Assembly (NCBI GenBank): GCA_041396985.1
Contig: JAWKXO010000001.1
Coordinates: forward strand, 806,001-870,000
Origin: Emcibacteraceae bacterium
GTDB taxonomy: Bacteria > Pseudomonadota > Alphaproteobacteria > Sphingomonadales > Emcibacteraceae
Length of the DNA stretch: 64,000 bases
Direction of reading: 5' to 3'
Shown here: one piece after another, positions 32,943 to 42,427 of the stretch
Position numbering within the stretch: position 1 is the stretch's first letter
Layout: each line of letters starts with the position of its first letter
Made by a program: the position numbers and the translations under genes
Notes under the pieces: generated by a model
Database searches by the model: none
What the model saw: the letters and a program-made list of their open reading frames with translations, nothing else
What the model was told of the DNA's origin: nothing

Positions 32943-33953
32943 TCAGGGCCGCAGAAGACCGACAATATCCTGAGCCTGCTTAAGAATTGGGGTGGCAATT
33001 TCATCGGCATTTCTCGCGCCTTCACGCAAAATACTGTCAAGATAGCTTTTATCGCCCATTAAACGGCTCATTTCCTCACTTATTGGACCTAATACCGACA
33101 CACTAAGGTCAGCCAGGTCATTCTTGAATTCAGCAAAACCTTTACCTTCATATTCTTGGCAAATATCTTTCGCTTCCCGTTCACTAAGGGCCGCAAAAAT
33201 ATTTATGAGGTTCATTGCTTCTGCACGTCCTTCGAGTCCCTCTAATGTCCCGGGAAGCGGTTCACTGTCCGTGCGGGCTTTACGAATTTTTTTTGCAATA
33301 CTGTCCCTGTCATCAGTCAGGTTAATCCGGCTGTTTTCTGAAGGATCCGACTTTGACATTTTCGCTGTTCCGTCTCTGAGAGACATAACTCTTGTTGCCG
33401 CTCCAAAAATTAGCGGCTCAACTTCCGGGAAGAAATTAACCCCGTAATCATTGTTAAATTTCTGGGCAATATCCCGGGTAAGTTCAAGATGTTGTTTCTG
33501 GTCCGCCCCTACAGGCACATGAGTAGCAAGATATGTCAGAATATCAGCAGCCATCAGATCAGGATAAACATATAGCCCGACGCTTGCACGTTCTTTATGT
33601 TTTCCTGCTTTTTCCTTGAACTGTGTCATGCGGTTAAGCCATCCCATACGGGCAACACAATTAAAAATCCACGCAAGCTCAGCGTGAGCTGAAACCTGTG
33701 ACTGATTAAAAATAATGCTTTTTTTAGGATCAACTCCACTTGCAATCATGCCCGCGGCAACTTCACGCGTTGCATTTCTGAGCACTTCAGGTTCCTGCCA
33801 AGTCGTAATTGCATGAAGATCAACAACACAAAAAATTGTTTCGTAACTGTCCTGAAGGCCAACCCAATTTTTAATTGCGCCAAGATAATTGCCCAGTGTT
33901 AAATTCCCTGAAGGTTGAACCCCTGAAAAAACACGTTGTTTGAAAGCTGACAT
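32943..33953 (-). CDS. trpS: Tryptophanyl-tRNA synthetase TrpS
   Basis: Class I aminoacyl-tRNA synthetase of 336 residues with the HIGH-equivalent SGNLTLGNYLG and the KMSKS motif in TAKMSKSDPS. It charges tRNA-Trp. ATG 33953 is preferred because AAGGA sits six bases upstream, while the ATG at 33959 abuts the same AAGGA. Last gene of the mutS-glnD-murJ group on this strand. Confidence 0.97.
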   Translation of the reverse strand: MSAFKQRVFSGVQPSGNLTLGNYLGAIKNWVGLQDSYETIFCVVDLHAITTWQEPEVLRNATREVAAGMIASGVDPKKSIIFNQSQVSAHAELAWIFNCVARMGWLNRMTQFKEKAGKHKERASVGLYVYPDLMAADILTYLATHVPVGADQKQHLELTRDIAQKFNNDYGVNFFPEVEPLIFGAATRVMSLRDGTAKMSKSDPSENSRINLTDDRDSIAKKIRKARTDSEPLPGTLEGLEGRAEAMNLINIFAALSEREAKDICQEYEGKGFAEFKNDLADLSVSVLGPISEEMSRLMGDKSYLDSILREGARNADEIATPILKQAQDIVGLLRP

Positions 33954-34037
33954 ATTCATTCCTTATGGATATTTTGGACATATCCGTTATCATTTCCAAT
34001 AGGACATCTATATGACGGCTAAAAAGTTCCTGGTCAA

Positions 34038-35582
34038 CTATCTCTTTGAGAATATTGCTGTCAGTTCCTCTTTTTTTACTGTTCCTGTATAAAAAGAAGC
34101 AATCAGGTATGCCGCTATCCCGCAAATCACGAGAGTAAGCAGGCCAATAATCTGCTCTACAGAATTCCCATCAATTAAAAACTGAACCTTCTTATCAACA
34201 AACCAAACGACCCCACCCATAATAAAAGAGCACAAAATATATTTTGAAAGTCTTATTAACAATTTTCTTTCAATAACATACTGTCCACGGAGCACCAATC
34301 CGCCGCAAAGCATCATTACATTGATCCATGCTGATATTGCCGTTGCCATTGCCAATCCAACATGGGCAAAATACTGCATTAATATCAGATTGAGACTTAC
34401 ATTTATGATCAGTGCCACTATGGCAAACTTAAGAGGTGTTTTGGTATCTCCTCTCGCAAAATATCCGGGCACAAAAACTTTAGACAATACATATGCAGGA
34501 AGCCCCGCAGCATAAGCTGCTAGGGTGATTGAAGTTTCAATTGTGGCCTGTGCCGAAAAATTACTTCTCTCAAGCAGAACATGAATAAGGTCGTCTGGAA
34601 CAATCACAAATGCTACAGCCGCCGGAATTGTAAAAAACAGGCCCATTTCAATGGCTTTTGTCTGGCTGCTTACTACTTTTGCTTCATTCCCGCTGGCAAT
34701 ATTTCGGGACAATACGGGCAGAAGCACTGTACCAAGTGCGACACCAATCACACCGACAGGAAGCTGATTAAGTCGATCAGCATAATAAAGGTAAGACATG
34801 GACGCATCAGGTAAATGTGACGCAATGACCATATCAAGCAAAAGGTTAAGCTGAATAACACCGGCTCCCAGTGCTGCCGGCCCCATGACGATGAGCAACC
34901 TTTTAACTCTGGGTGTCAAAGCGGGCATTATGAGCCTTATTCTGTAGCCTGCTTTAACTGTCGCTCTGTAGAGAAATAATATCTGAATAAACCCGGCAAC
35001 GCTCACCCCTATTGCCAAGGTATGTGCGGGTGTTTCCATCGAATTCGACCCAAAAACCAGTGCCGAGATCATACATAAATTTAATATAATCGGCGTGGCT
35101 GCCGTTTCAGCAAATTTACCGAGCGAATTAAGAATGCCTGCCAGCAACGAAACGAGGGAAACAAATAAAATAAACGGAAAAGTAAATCTTGTCAGCGTCA
35201 CGGCTAGATCAAATTTGGCGACATTATCCGTAAAACCATTTGCCATCACATAAATAAGGGCTGGCGTAAATAATTCCATTAAACCAACAAAAAGAAGCAG
35301 TGTTATCGCGAGACAGGCAAATGCCTCTTCTGCAAAGCGCAGTGCCTGTTCCTTCCCACCCTTTTCAAGGGTCACTGAAAAAATTGGTACAAATGATGCG
35401 CTGAAAGCACCCTCTGCAAAGAGACGTCTGAAAAAATTAGGGAGTTTGAAGGCAACGACAAAACAGTCCGATACTGTACCAGCCCCCAAGACAGCCGCCA
35501 TAAAAATGTCCCGTACAAAACCGAGAACACGGCTTATCATGGTAAAACTTCCAAAAATAACTGTGGCTTTGAGCATAGACAT
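34038..35582 (-). CDS. murJ: Lipid II flippase MurJ
   Basis: The 514-residue MOP-superfamily protein has about 14 membrane helices and the MurJ pattern SRVLGFVRDIFMAAVLGAG...FKLPNFFRRLFAEGAFSASFVP at its start, including the conserved arginines. It flips lipid II for peptidoglycan synthesis. It starts immediately next to the glnD stop (adjacent bases), a conserved alphaproteobacterial pair. Confidence 0.95.
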   Translation of the reverse strand: MSMLKATVIFGSFTMISRVLGFVRDIFMAAVLGAGTVSDCFVVAFKLPNFFRRLFAEGAFSASFVPIFSVTLEKGGKEQALRFAEEAFACLAITLLLFVGLMELFTPALIYVMANGFTDNVAKFDLAVTLTRFTFPFILFVSLVSLLAGILNSLGKFAETAATPIILNLCMISALVFGSNSMETPAHTLAIGVSVAGFIQILFLYRATVKAGYRIRLIMPALTPRVKRLLIVMGPAALGAGVIQLNLLLDMVIASHLPDASMSYLYYADRLNQLPVGVIGVALGTVLLPVLSRNIASGNEAKVVSSQTKAIEMGLFFTIPAAVAFVIVPDDLIHVLLERSNFSAQATIETSITLAAYAAGLPAYVLSKVFVPGYFARGDTKTPLKFAIVALIINVSLNLILMQYFAHVGLAMATAISAWINVMMLCGGLVLRGQYVIERKLLIRLSKYILCSFIMGGVVWFVDKKVQFLIDGNSVEQIIGLLTLVICGIAAYLIASFYTGTVKKEELTAIFSKR

Positions 35583-38309
35583 CTAATTATCCACCGTCAG
35601 AACATTCATCAGTTTTTCTTCTATGAGCTCTAATCTTTTTTCGTTGGTGATTTTATGTCCAAAAATATCCCGAACGAAAAACACTGTTATTGCCCGCTCT
35701 CCATATGTCGCAATATGCGCTGAACTGATAGAAATTTTCAAATCAAATAAAACCTGACTGAGATCAAACAGATAGCCGATACGGTCCCGACCATTTAGTT
35801 CAATAACGGTCCTGGTGTTGCTGGCTTTATTATCAATAAGCACTCTGGGTTCAACCTTGAACACATCCGTTCTTAATTTTTTGATGCGCCGTCGATCAAA
35901 AACTTCTCTTGGTCTAAGTTTTCCAGACAGTGTATCTCTTATATTCTGCTCAAGTTTTTCAAGTTTTCTTTTATCCTTAAAAACCTGCCCTTCCGCATCC
36001 TGTATTCTGAATGAGTCGAGCGCCATACCGTCTTTGGTTGTAAAGATGCGCGCATCCTGAATAGAGGCACCACTTAAGGCAATTGCACCGGTCAGTCGGG
36101 CAAATAGCCCCGGATGATCCTGTGTATAGATACTTAATTCAGAAATATCCTGAAAATCGTCAATATGAATATTAACGGTGAAATTATCATTATATTTATC
36201 CGCTAAATCAATCATTAGTGCGTTTCGCACCAAATCTTCAACCGGCATCGCATGCCAGTAAGTATTATAAAAACGACGGGTGTATTTTTCGAATTTCTTG
36301 TCTGACCATTCCGGTAGAGCTTCCTTAAGTTCCGCTTTTATACTATCAACATGGTAACTATTTTCATATTTTACCTGACCCCCCAACAGATATTCGGCAG
36401 AACGGCTATATAAATCCCTTAATAATTGCCCTTTCCATCCGTTCCAGACTTTTGGTCCAACGGCACGGATATCTACCACGGTAAGCACCAGAAGCAGTCT
36501 TAGTCTTTCCGGACTTTGCACCTGACCAGCAAAATCAGCAATCGTTTTTGGATCACTCAAATCACGCTTAAATGCTGAATAGGTCATCAGCAAATGCCAG
36601 CGGACCAGCCAGGCAACTGTCTCAGTCTCCGCCGATGTCAGGCCAAAGCGCGGACATAATTTCTGGGCAACCTCCTCACCCAGTATGGAATGATCGCCTT
36701 TTCTTCCTTTTGCAATATCATGCAGGAAAACTGACAGATAAAGCACACGGCGCGACAATACTTTATGAATGATGTCATTTGACAGCGGATGTTCATCCGC
36801 TAGCAATCCACGCTCAAGCTGAGAAAGGAGTTCAATTGCCCGGATCGTATGTTCATCAACGGTATAAACATGATACATGTCATACTGCATTTGCGCCACA
36901 ACCCGACCAAAATCTGGCACAAATCGACCAAGAACACCAACCTCGTTCATCAGTCGCAATGCGAAACCGGGGCCATCCTTAAATGTCATTATTTCAAGAA
37001 AAATTTCATTTGCTTTTTGATTGTTACGGGTGCGACCTTTAATTAATTTGAGATTTTGCCACATCATTCTGAGCGCCCTTGGGTGAATATCAAGGGCATA
37101 TTTTTGCGCAACATGAAAAATCTCGATCATTTTGACAGGATCTTCCTCAATCTCTTCTACATTTTTAAAACTTAACCGGCTTCCTTCTATGGGAAATCCT
37201 TCAATGCTTTTCGATCTGAATGAAAAGTTGGAAAGACGGATTGGTTTTCGTTTGTGTTTCTCTTCCAGATAGGCACAAAAAATTCTTGTCAGGTCCCCAA
37301 CTGTTTTTGCTGTAAGGAAAAAATGTTTCATAAACCGTTCAACCCCGGACATATTGGGACGGTCAGTATAACCCAGTTTTTCAGCAAGTATTTTCTGTAC
37401 ATCAAATGTGATGCGCTCTTCCGGCCTTCCCGCAAAATAATGCAGTTGGAAACGCACAGCCCAGAGAAAATCTTCTGCCTTCTGGAATTCTTTATATTCG
37501 TCCTGCGAAAAAACGCCTTTTTCCACAATTTCATTCAGGCTGTTTACCTTATAAATGAATTTGGCAATCCAGAATAAAGTATGTAGGTCGCGAAGCCCAC
37601 CCTTGCCTTCTTTCAGATTTGGCTCAACAACATAGCGCGTATCCCCAAGTCTTTTATGACGCTCGTCACGTTCCTGAAGTTTTTCTTCAGTAAATTCCGG
37701 CGCATTTCCCTTTACGATTTTTCTTTCATATTTGGCAGAAAGCTCTTCATATAAAGACCTGTCACCCCAAATATAGCGCATTTCAAGAAGTGCCGTCTTA
37801 ATGGTGAGGTCCGTATGGCAAAGGCGGATACTTTCATCAATGGTCCTCACGGCATGACCTACGACAAACCCCATATCCCAAAGAATATAAAGCATATATT
37901 CAACCACCTGTTCGCTCCAGGCGGTCTTTTTATAGGGAAGAATAAATAAGAGATCGATATCGGAATATGGTGCCATTTCCTGCCTGCCATATCCTCCGAA
38001 TGCGGCGAGGCATAAACGTTCACTTTTTGTCGGGTTTGCCAGATGATAGACATAATCCGTAACCACATCATAAAGCATATGCACTATTTCATCGGTCAGA
38101 AAACTTTGAGCATTAGCCAGATTTACACCTGTTTCACCATTATCTGCACGCTCCCTGATATGCTGAAACCCACTGTCATAGGCATTTTTCATAAGCTCCA
38201 GCAATGGTCCCCGGATTTGATCCGGTCCAAATTTTTCCTTTAAAGCGTCAAGCTTTTCTGCCTGATCCTTGCGATTGAAAATATCGCGATGTTTTCTAAT
38301 GCGTGTCAT
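35583..38309 (-). CDS. glnD: Bifunctional PII uridylyltransferase/uridylyl-removing enzyme GlnD
   Basis: The 908-residue nitrogen sensor modifies PII according to glutamine. Domains: nucleotidyltransferase with GGYGRQEMAPYSDIDLLF, GlnD uridylyl-removing region and an HD domain with FLHDIAKGRKGDHS, then two C-terminal ACT domains (ELSIYTQDHPGLFARL and IELNGRDRIGYLFDLS). All catalytic motifs are present. It overlaps mutS by 14 bases. Confidence 0.96.
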   Translation of the reverse strand: MTRIRKHRDIFNRKDQAEKLDALKEKFGPDQIRGPLLELMKNAYDSGFQHIRERADNGETGVNLANAQSFLTDEIVHMLYDVVTDYVYHLANPTKSERLCLAAFGGYGRQEMAPYSDIDLLFILPYKKTAWSEQVVEYMLYILWDMGFVVGHAVRTIDESIRLCHTDLTIKTALLEMRYIWGDRSLYEELSAKYERKIVKGNAPEFTEEKLQERDERHKRLGDTRYVVEPNLKEGKGGLRDLHTLFWIAKFIYKVNSLNEIVEKGVFSQDEYKEFQKAEDFLWAVRFQLHYFAGRPEERITFDVQKILAEKLGYTDRPNMSGVERFMKHFFLTAKTVGDLTRIFCAYLEEKHKRKPIRLSNFSFRSKSIEGFPIEGSRLSFKNVEEIEEDPVKMIEIFHVAQKYALDIHPRALRMMWQNLKLIKGRTRNNQKANEIFLEIMTFKDGPGFALRLMNEVGVLGRFVPDFGRVVAQMQYDMYHVYTVDEHTIRAIELLSQLERGLLADEHPLSNDIIHKVLSRRVLYLSVFLHDIAKGRKGDHSILGEEVAQKLCPRFGLTSAETETVAWLVRWHLLMTYSAFKRDLSDPKTIADFAGQVQSPERLRLLLVLTVVDIRAVGPKVWNGWKGQLLRDLYSRSAEYLLGGQVKYENSYHVDSIKAELKEALPEWSDKKFEKYTRRFYNTYWHAMPVEDLVRNALMIDLADKYNDNFTVNIHIDDFQDISELSIYTQDHPGLFARLTGAIALSGASIQDARIFTTKDGMALDSFRIQDAEGQVFKDKRKLEKLEQNIRDTLSGKLRPREVFDRRRIKKLRTDVFKVEPRVLIDNKASNTRTVIELNGRDRIGYLFDLSQVLFDLKISISSAHIATYGERAITVFFVRDIFGHKITNEKRLELIEEKLMNVLTVDN

Positions 38310-41034
38310 CTATTTTTTTCGACAACTCTTTTAATTTATATAACATTTCCAGTGCATCTCTCGGGCTATAGTCATCCGGGCTTAGTGACTTAATGGCTTG
38401 CTCAAGTTCTGATGATTCTTTATTTTTTTCGACACTTTTTTCATGAAGGGCAGAAAAAAGTGGTAAATCATCACTTAGAGCTTCCATCTTCTGTCCCTGT
38501 GCCACACCCTGTCCATCTGCCCCGCCCTGCTCAAGACTATGAAGCACCTGTTTTGCCCGTTCAACAACGACCGACGGCAACCCGGCAAGTTTAGCCACCT
38601 GAATGCCATATGACCGATCTGCTGAGCCTTCTGATACTTCATGCAGAAAAATAACTTCACCTTCCCATTCTTTCACTTTCATATAATAAAGTGCCAGACT
38701 GTTCAGTTTTGACGAAAGCGCTGTCATCTCATGATAATGTGTCGCAAATAAGCCACGCGCCATATTCACTTCATGAAGATGTTCGACCGCCGCCCAGGCG
38801 ATGGACAGTCCATCATATGTCGCTGTTCCACGGCCAATTTCATCAAGAATAACAAGTGATCTACTGGTTGACTGGTTTAAAATTGCCGCTGTTTCAACCA
38901 TTTCAACCATGAATGTTGACCGCCCCCTTGCCAGATCATCAGACGCACCCACACGGCTGAATAACCGGTCCACAATTCCAATATGAGCTTTATTTGCCGG
39001 AACGAAGCTCCCCATCTGGGCAAGAATAGTGATAAGAGCATTTTGCCTTAAAAATGTACTTTTACCAGCCATATTGGGTCCGGTAATTAACCACAATCGG
39101 TTTTCAACGCCGAGATCACAGTCATTCGCTACAAAACGTCCTTCTAGATTCTTTCTGATTGATGCCTCAACAACAGGGTGCCTGCCCGCCTCAATTTCAA
39201 ATGACAGACTGTCATCCACCAGGGGCCTCGTATAATTTTTTTCTGAGGCAAGCTCGGAAAGGGCGGTGCCAACATCCAGCATCGCCAGTGCCGACGCGGC
39301 ACGGATAATCCCATCCCATTTTGCCAGAACCTGAGTGACCAGCCTGTCAAACAACTCATGCTCAAGTGATAATGCACGATCAGCTGCCTGGCCAATTTTT
39401 CCGGCAAGTTCGGCAAGATCAGAAGAATTAAACCTTACCGCATTGGCAAGCGTCTGCCGATGAATAAACACTTCGTTTAACGGTGCCGTCATCAGTTTAT
39501 CTGCATGCAGCGCCGTCACCTCAACAAAATAGCCAAGCACGTTGTTATATTTAATTTTAAGCCCGTTAATACTGGTATCCTGTTTATATCGACCCTCCAG
39601 CGCTGCGATTAGCCGTTTGCTTTCACTCTTAAGCATCTGAAATTCATCCAGTGGAGGATGATAGCCTCGGGCAATAAAATTGCCGTCTCTCGTTATAAGG
39701 GGCAATTCGGGTAGAAGCGCTCTTCTTAGCTCATCGACAATTTCAGCATGATTGCCAAATTTATTGAGAATTTCTTTAAGGTCATCATGATGTCCGCTGA
39801 GATCATTGCTGGATTTTGATATATTTTTTTCAATGACCTGCCTGATATTAAAAGCCTGATCAAGCGCATCCCTCACAGCCGCGAGATCGCGCGGACCACC
39901 CCGACCGACAGATAACCTTGACATTGCCCGCTCAAGATCTGGACAGCTTTTCAGCAAATTCCGAAGCTCCCGCCGCAATGCTTCTTCATTTAGAAAATAT
40001 GTGACCAAATCCAGTCTTTTATTAATTTTTACGGGATCAGTAAGAGGAGCACTCAGATAAGTGCCAAGGAGTCTGGCTCCTGCGCCAGTAATTGTCTTAT
40101 CAATTTCATTGAGAAGACTGCCCTTTTTGTCACCTGAAAGTGTACGGCTAAGCTCTAGGTTTCGGCGGGTGGCACTGTCAATCATCATGATGCTGTCTTC
40201 ACCGACTATTTTTGGCTTTTTTAATTTCGGCAACTTGCCTTTCTGGGTCTCTTCCAGATAGTCGATTAAGGCACCACATGCCGCAAGCTCTGCCCGGCCA
40301 AACGTACCGATGCCATCCAAAACACTTACGCCAAAAGCATCCTTTAGTTTTTGCTCCGCACGGACACTGTCAAATAAGGTATTTTCAACGGGACTGATTA
40401 TTTTCAGCCAATCATTCAACTTATCTGCCACATCTCTTTTATCAAGTATATTAAATGGCACAATCATTTCACCGGCATTTAATCTGGCCAGTTCGGCATC
40501 AAGATTTGCAATATCCATTTTACTGACATAAAAATCCCCCGTGGTTATATCAAGCCAGGCGAGGGAAAAACTACCTTGAGCATTCGAAAGTGCCGCAAGG
40601 AAATTATGGGACCGGGCATCAAGCAGGTTTTCTTCGGTAATGGTCCCGGGCGTAACCAGTCTGACAATATCACGCTTGACGACAGACTTGCTGCCACGTT
40701 TTTTTGCTTCCGCAGGGTCTTCCATCTGTTCGCAAACAGCGACTTTAAAACCTTTGCCAATTAGGCGGGAAAGATAATTTTCCGCCGCATGGACGGGAAC
40801 ACCACACATGGGGATATCCTCCTCCATGTGCTTGCCACGTTTTGTCAGGGTAATGTCCAGTGCTTCAGCAGCTATTACGGCATCATCGAAAAAAAGTTCA
40901 TAAAAATCACCCATTCGGTAAAAAAGAAGATAATCACTATGGCATGACTTCAGTTTCAAAAACTGTTCCATCATAGGTGTGCTTTTTGCACCAGACTTCT
41001 CTTTCACTATTTTTTTTATATCCTGTTTACCCAT
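38296..41034 (-). CDS. mutS: DNA mismatch repair protein MutS
   Basis: The 912-residue MutS1 has the mismatch-binding motif DFYELFFDDA (Phe-x-Glu in domain I), the clamp and lever regions, and the ATPase with Walker A GPNMAGKST and VILDEIGRGTATYDGLSIAWA. Full length with a C-terminal tetramerisation tail. Starts upstream of and overlaps glnD by 14 bases; mutS-glnD-murJ is a conserved block. Confidence 0.97.
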   Translation of the reverse strand: MGKQDIKKIVKEKSGAKSTPMMEQFLKLKSCHSDYLLFYRMGDFYELFFDDAVIAAEALDITLTKRGKHMEEDIPMCGVPVHAAENYLSRLIGKGFKVAVCEQMEDPAEAKKRGSKSVVKRDIVRLVTPGTITEENLLDARSHNFLAALSNAQGSFSLAWLDITTGDFYVSKMDIANLDAELARLNAGEMIVPFNILDKRDVADKLNDWLKIISPVENTLFDSVRAEQKLKDAFGVSVLDGIGTFGRAELAACGALIDYLEETQKGKLPKLKKPKIVGEDSIMMIDSATRRNLELSRTLSGDKKGSLLNEIDKTITGAGARLLGTYLSAPLTDPVKINKRLDLVTYFLNEEALRRELRNLLKSCPDLERAMSRLSVGRGGPRDLAAVRDALDQAFNIRQVIEKNISKSSNDLSGHHDDLKEILNKFGNHAEIVDELRRALLPELPLITRDGNFIARGYHPPLDEFQMLKSESKRLIAALEGRYKQDTSINGLKIKYNNVLGYFVEVTALHADKLMTAPLNEVFIHRQTLANAVRFNSSDLAELAGKIGQAADRALSLEHELFDRLVTQVLAKWDGIIRAASALAMLDVGTALSELASEKNYTRPLVDDSLSFEIEAGRHPVVEASIRKNLEGRFVANDCDLGVENRLWLITGPNMAGKSTFLRQNALITILAQMGSFVPANKAHIGIVDRLFSRVGASDDLARGRSTFMVEMVETAAILNQSTSRSLVILDEIGRGTATYDGLSIAWAAVEHLHEVNMARGLFATHYHEMTALSSKLNSLALYYMKVKEWEGEVIFLHEVSEGSADRSYGIQVAKLAGLPSVVVERAKQVLHSLEQGGADGQGVAQGQKMEALSDDLPLFSALHEKSVEKNKESSELEQAIKSLSPDDYSPRDALEMLYKLKELSKKIDDTH

Positions 41035-41071
41035 TGCCTGCCCGGGGCCTTAAATTATTATTTCTATATTA

Positions 41072-41902
41072 TCAATCATCCCATAGGGCCAAATAACGAC
41101 TTTCCAGCCGATCAATCGGTAGCAAGATAAATACATCGGTTGTCCCAAACTGTTCGTCGATCACTGCCCCGTCCCCTATATAGCATCCCAGTCTAAGATA
41201 GCCTTTTACCAATGGGGCCAATGCCCGCAGGGCTTCTTTATTGCTATAATCGCCTTCGACAAAATAATTCATTTTTTGTGCGAGTTCCTCTCTTGCCGGT
41301 ATATTATATTCGATTGGCGTTTTATGATTATTATAGAGATAGGATAGCGGTAATTTTAGTTTTTCCTGATCAGTTCCCTGTAGGCTGGCACACCCAAAAA
41401 GATAAGCAATCTTATGCTTGTCAATATAACGGGCAATAAATTTCCACATCAGATGCATGACGGCATTTGTTCTGTATTCTTCTTTTACACAACTCCGTCC
41501 AAGTTCCAGTAACTGACGATCCCCCATTAAATTCCTGAAATAGCTATTATAAAGCCCAGACAAATCAAATTCGTTATAAGAGTAAAAATCCTCTTTCTTT
41601 TCAATGATCTCTTCCCTTAAAAGACGATAAGTTGCTATGACCCTGTCAGGTCCGCTTTTTGAATTATCAAAGGCCAGAAGATGGTCACATATGTCATCAA
41701 AATCATCAAAGTCTCGTTCCTGTTTTCTAACAACATCACTGGGCTTTGCCCCCATTTCCTTAAAAAACACCTGATAGCGAAGTTTCTGGCCTGCTTCAAT
41801 TTCTTCATTCGTACAGGCTAACCTGACTTCTATGTCACCACTGGTGATCACTATAGGTTCCAGATCCTTTTTTATTTTGTCTTTCTTGGCAATTATATTC
41901 AT
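41072..41902 (-). CDS. OlsB/hemolysin-like GNAT acyltransferase
   Basis: A 276-residue protein of the acyl-ACP-dependent GNAT family that includes ornithine-lipid synthase OlsB and the so-called hemolysins: VRLACTNEEIEAGQKLRYQVFFKEMGA near 28-55, LLELGRSCVKEEYR and YLFGCASLQGTD. Members attach a 3-hydroxyacyl chain to an amino group. No OlsA gene is adjacent. The substrate is inferred only at family level. It ends 37 bases before mutS. Confidence 0.82.
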   Translation of the reverse strand: MNIIAKKDKIKKDLEPIVITSGDIEVRLACTNEEIEAGQKLRYQVFFKEMGAKPSDVVRKQERDFDDFDDICDHLLAFDNSKSGPDRVIATYRLLREEIIEKKEDFYSYNEFDLSGLYNSYFRNLMGDRQLLELGRSCVKEEYRTNAVMHLMWKFIARYIDKHKIAYLFGCASLQGTDQEKLKLPLSYLYNNHKTPIEYNIPAREELAQKMNYFVEGDYSNKEALRALAPLVKGYLRLGCYIGDGAVIDEQFGTTDVFILLPIDRLESRYLALWDD

Positions 41903-42040
41903 ACAAGCTTTCTTTAACTGGTTGATTTGCCCACCTTTTGATGAAACATTAAATGATATCGTTTATTGAAGCATGTACCAAATGATTTTTTTTGTTCTTT
42001 TCTTTTAGCCGATATCAAAAAGTGGATTACAAGAGATACT

Positions 42041-42427
42041 ATGAATATATCCGGAAATACAAAAAAAATAAATTGTGAAGTCTGTGGCGGCTCTGGCTCA
42101 ATTGAACATCATATATTTGTATGTTCCCACTGTGGGTTTAAGAAAAATTTTCTAAAGCCTGTCGATGATACGAATAATAATCTTATTTTTGCAGCCGATA
42201 TTAATGCTTTTTTCAAAAACAAATTTTATTCACTGAGCAGAGGCGAAACTTTTGAATTATCGGTACCGGTCAGACGATTTTACAAAAACCCGAGTGAACA
42301 AAAAAATCAGGTAAATTTCTTTACCTCAAAAAATATAATGTTCCTGTTGGAGCAACACGGCTTTCAGTTTGTTAGTCGTAAATCACGCTTTTCTACGACG
42401 CTAGACCTCATTGTGAGAAAGGTCTGA
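42041..42427 (+). CDS. Small zinc-ribbon protein of unknown function
   Basis: From ATG 42041 the protein is 128 residues; an in-frame ATG at 41966 would add 25 hydrophobic residues without similarity. Two Cys pairs (CEVCGGSG and CSHCGFKK, residues about 11 and 29) form a zinc ribbon. The C-terminal part, FFTSKNIMFLLEQHGFQFVSRKSRF, resembles the tail of zinc-ribbon methyltransferases, but the SAM-binding core is absent. It may be a methyltransferase remnant or a small stand-alone protein. Its last 27 bases overlap the convergent permease gene. Confidence 0.55.
   Translation: MNISGNTKKINCEVCGGSGSIEHHIFVCSHCGFKKNFLKPVDDTNNNLIFAADINAFFKNKFYSLSRGETFELSVPVRRFYKNPSEQKNQVNFFTSKNIMFLLEQHGFQFVSRKSRFSTTLDLIVRKV

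Noticed and set aside
33871..34125. Open frame bridging trpS and murJ on the minus strand
   Set aside because: Overlaps both genes in another frame and shows no domain; the 84-base trpS-murJ gap is better read as an ordinary spacer.
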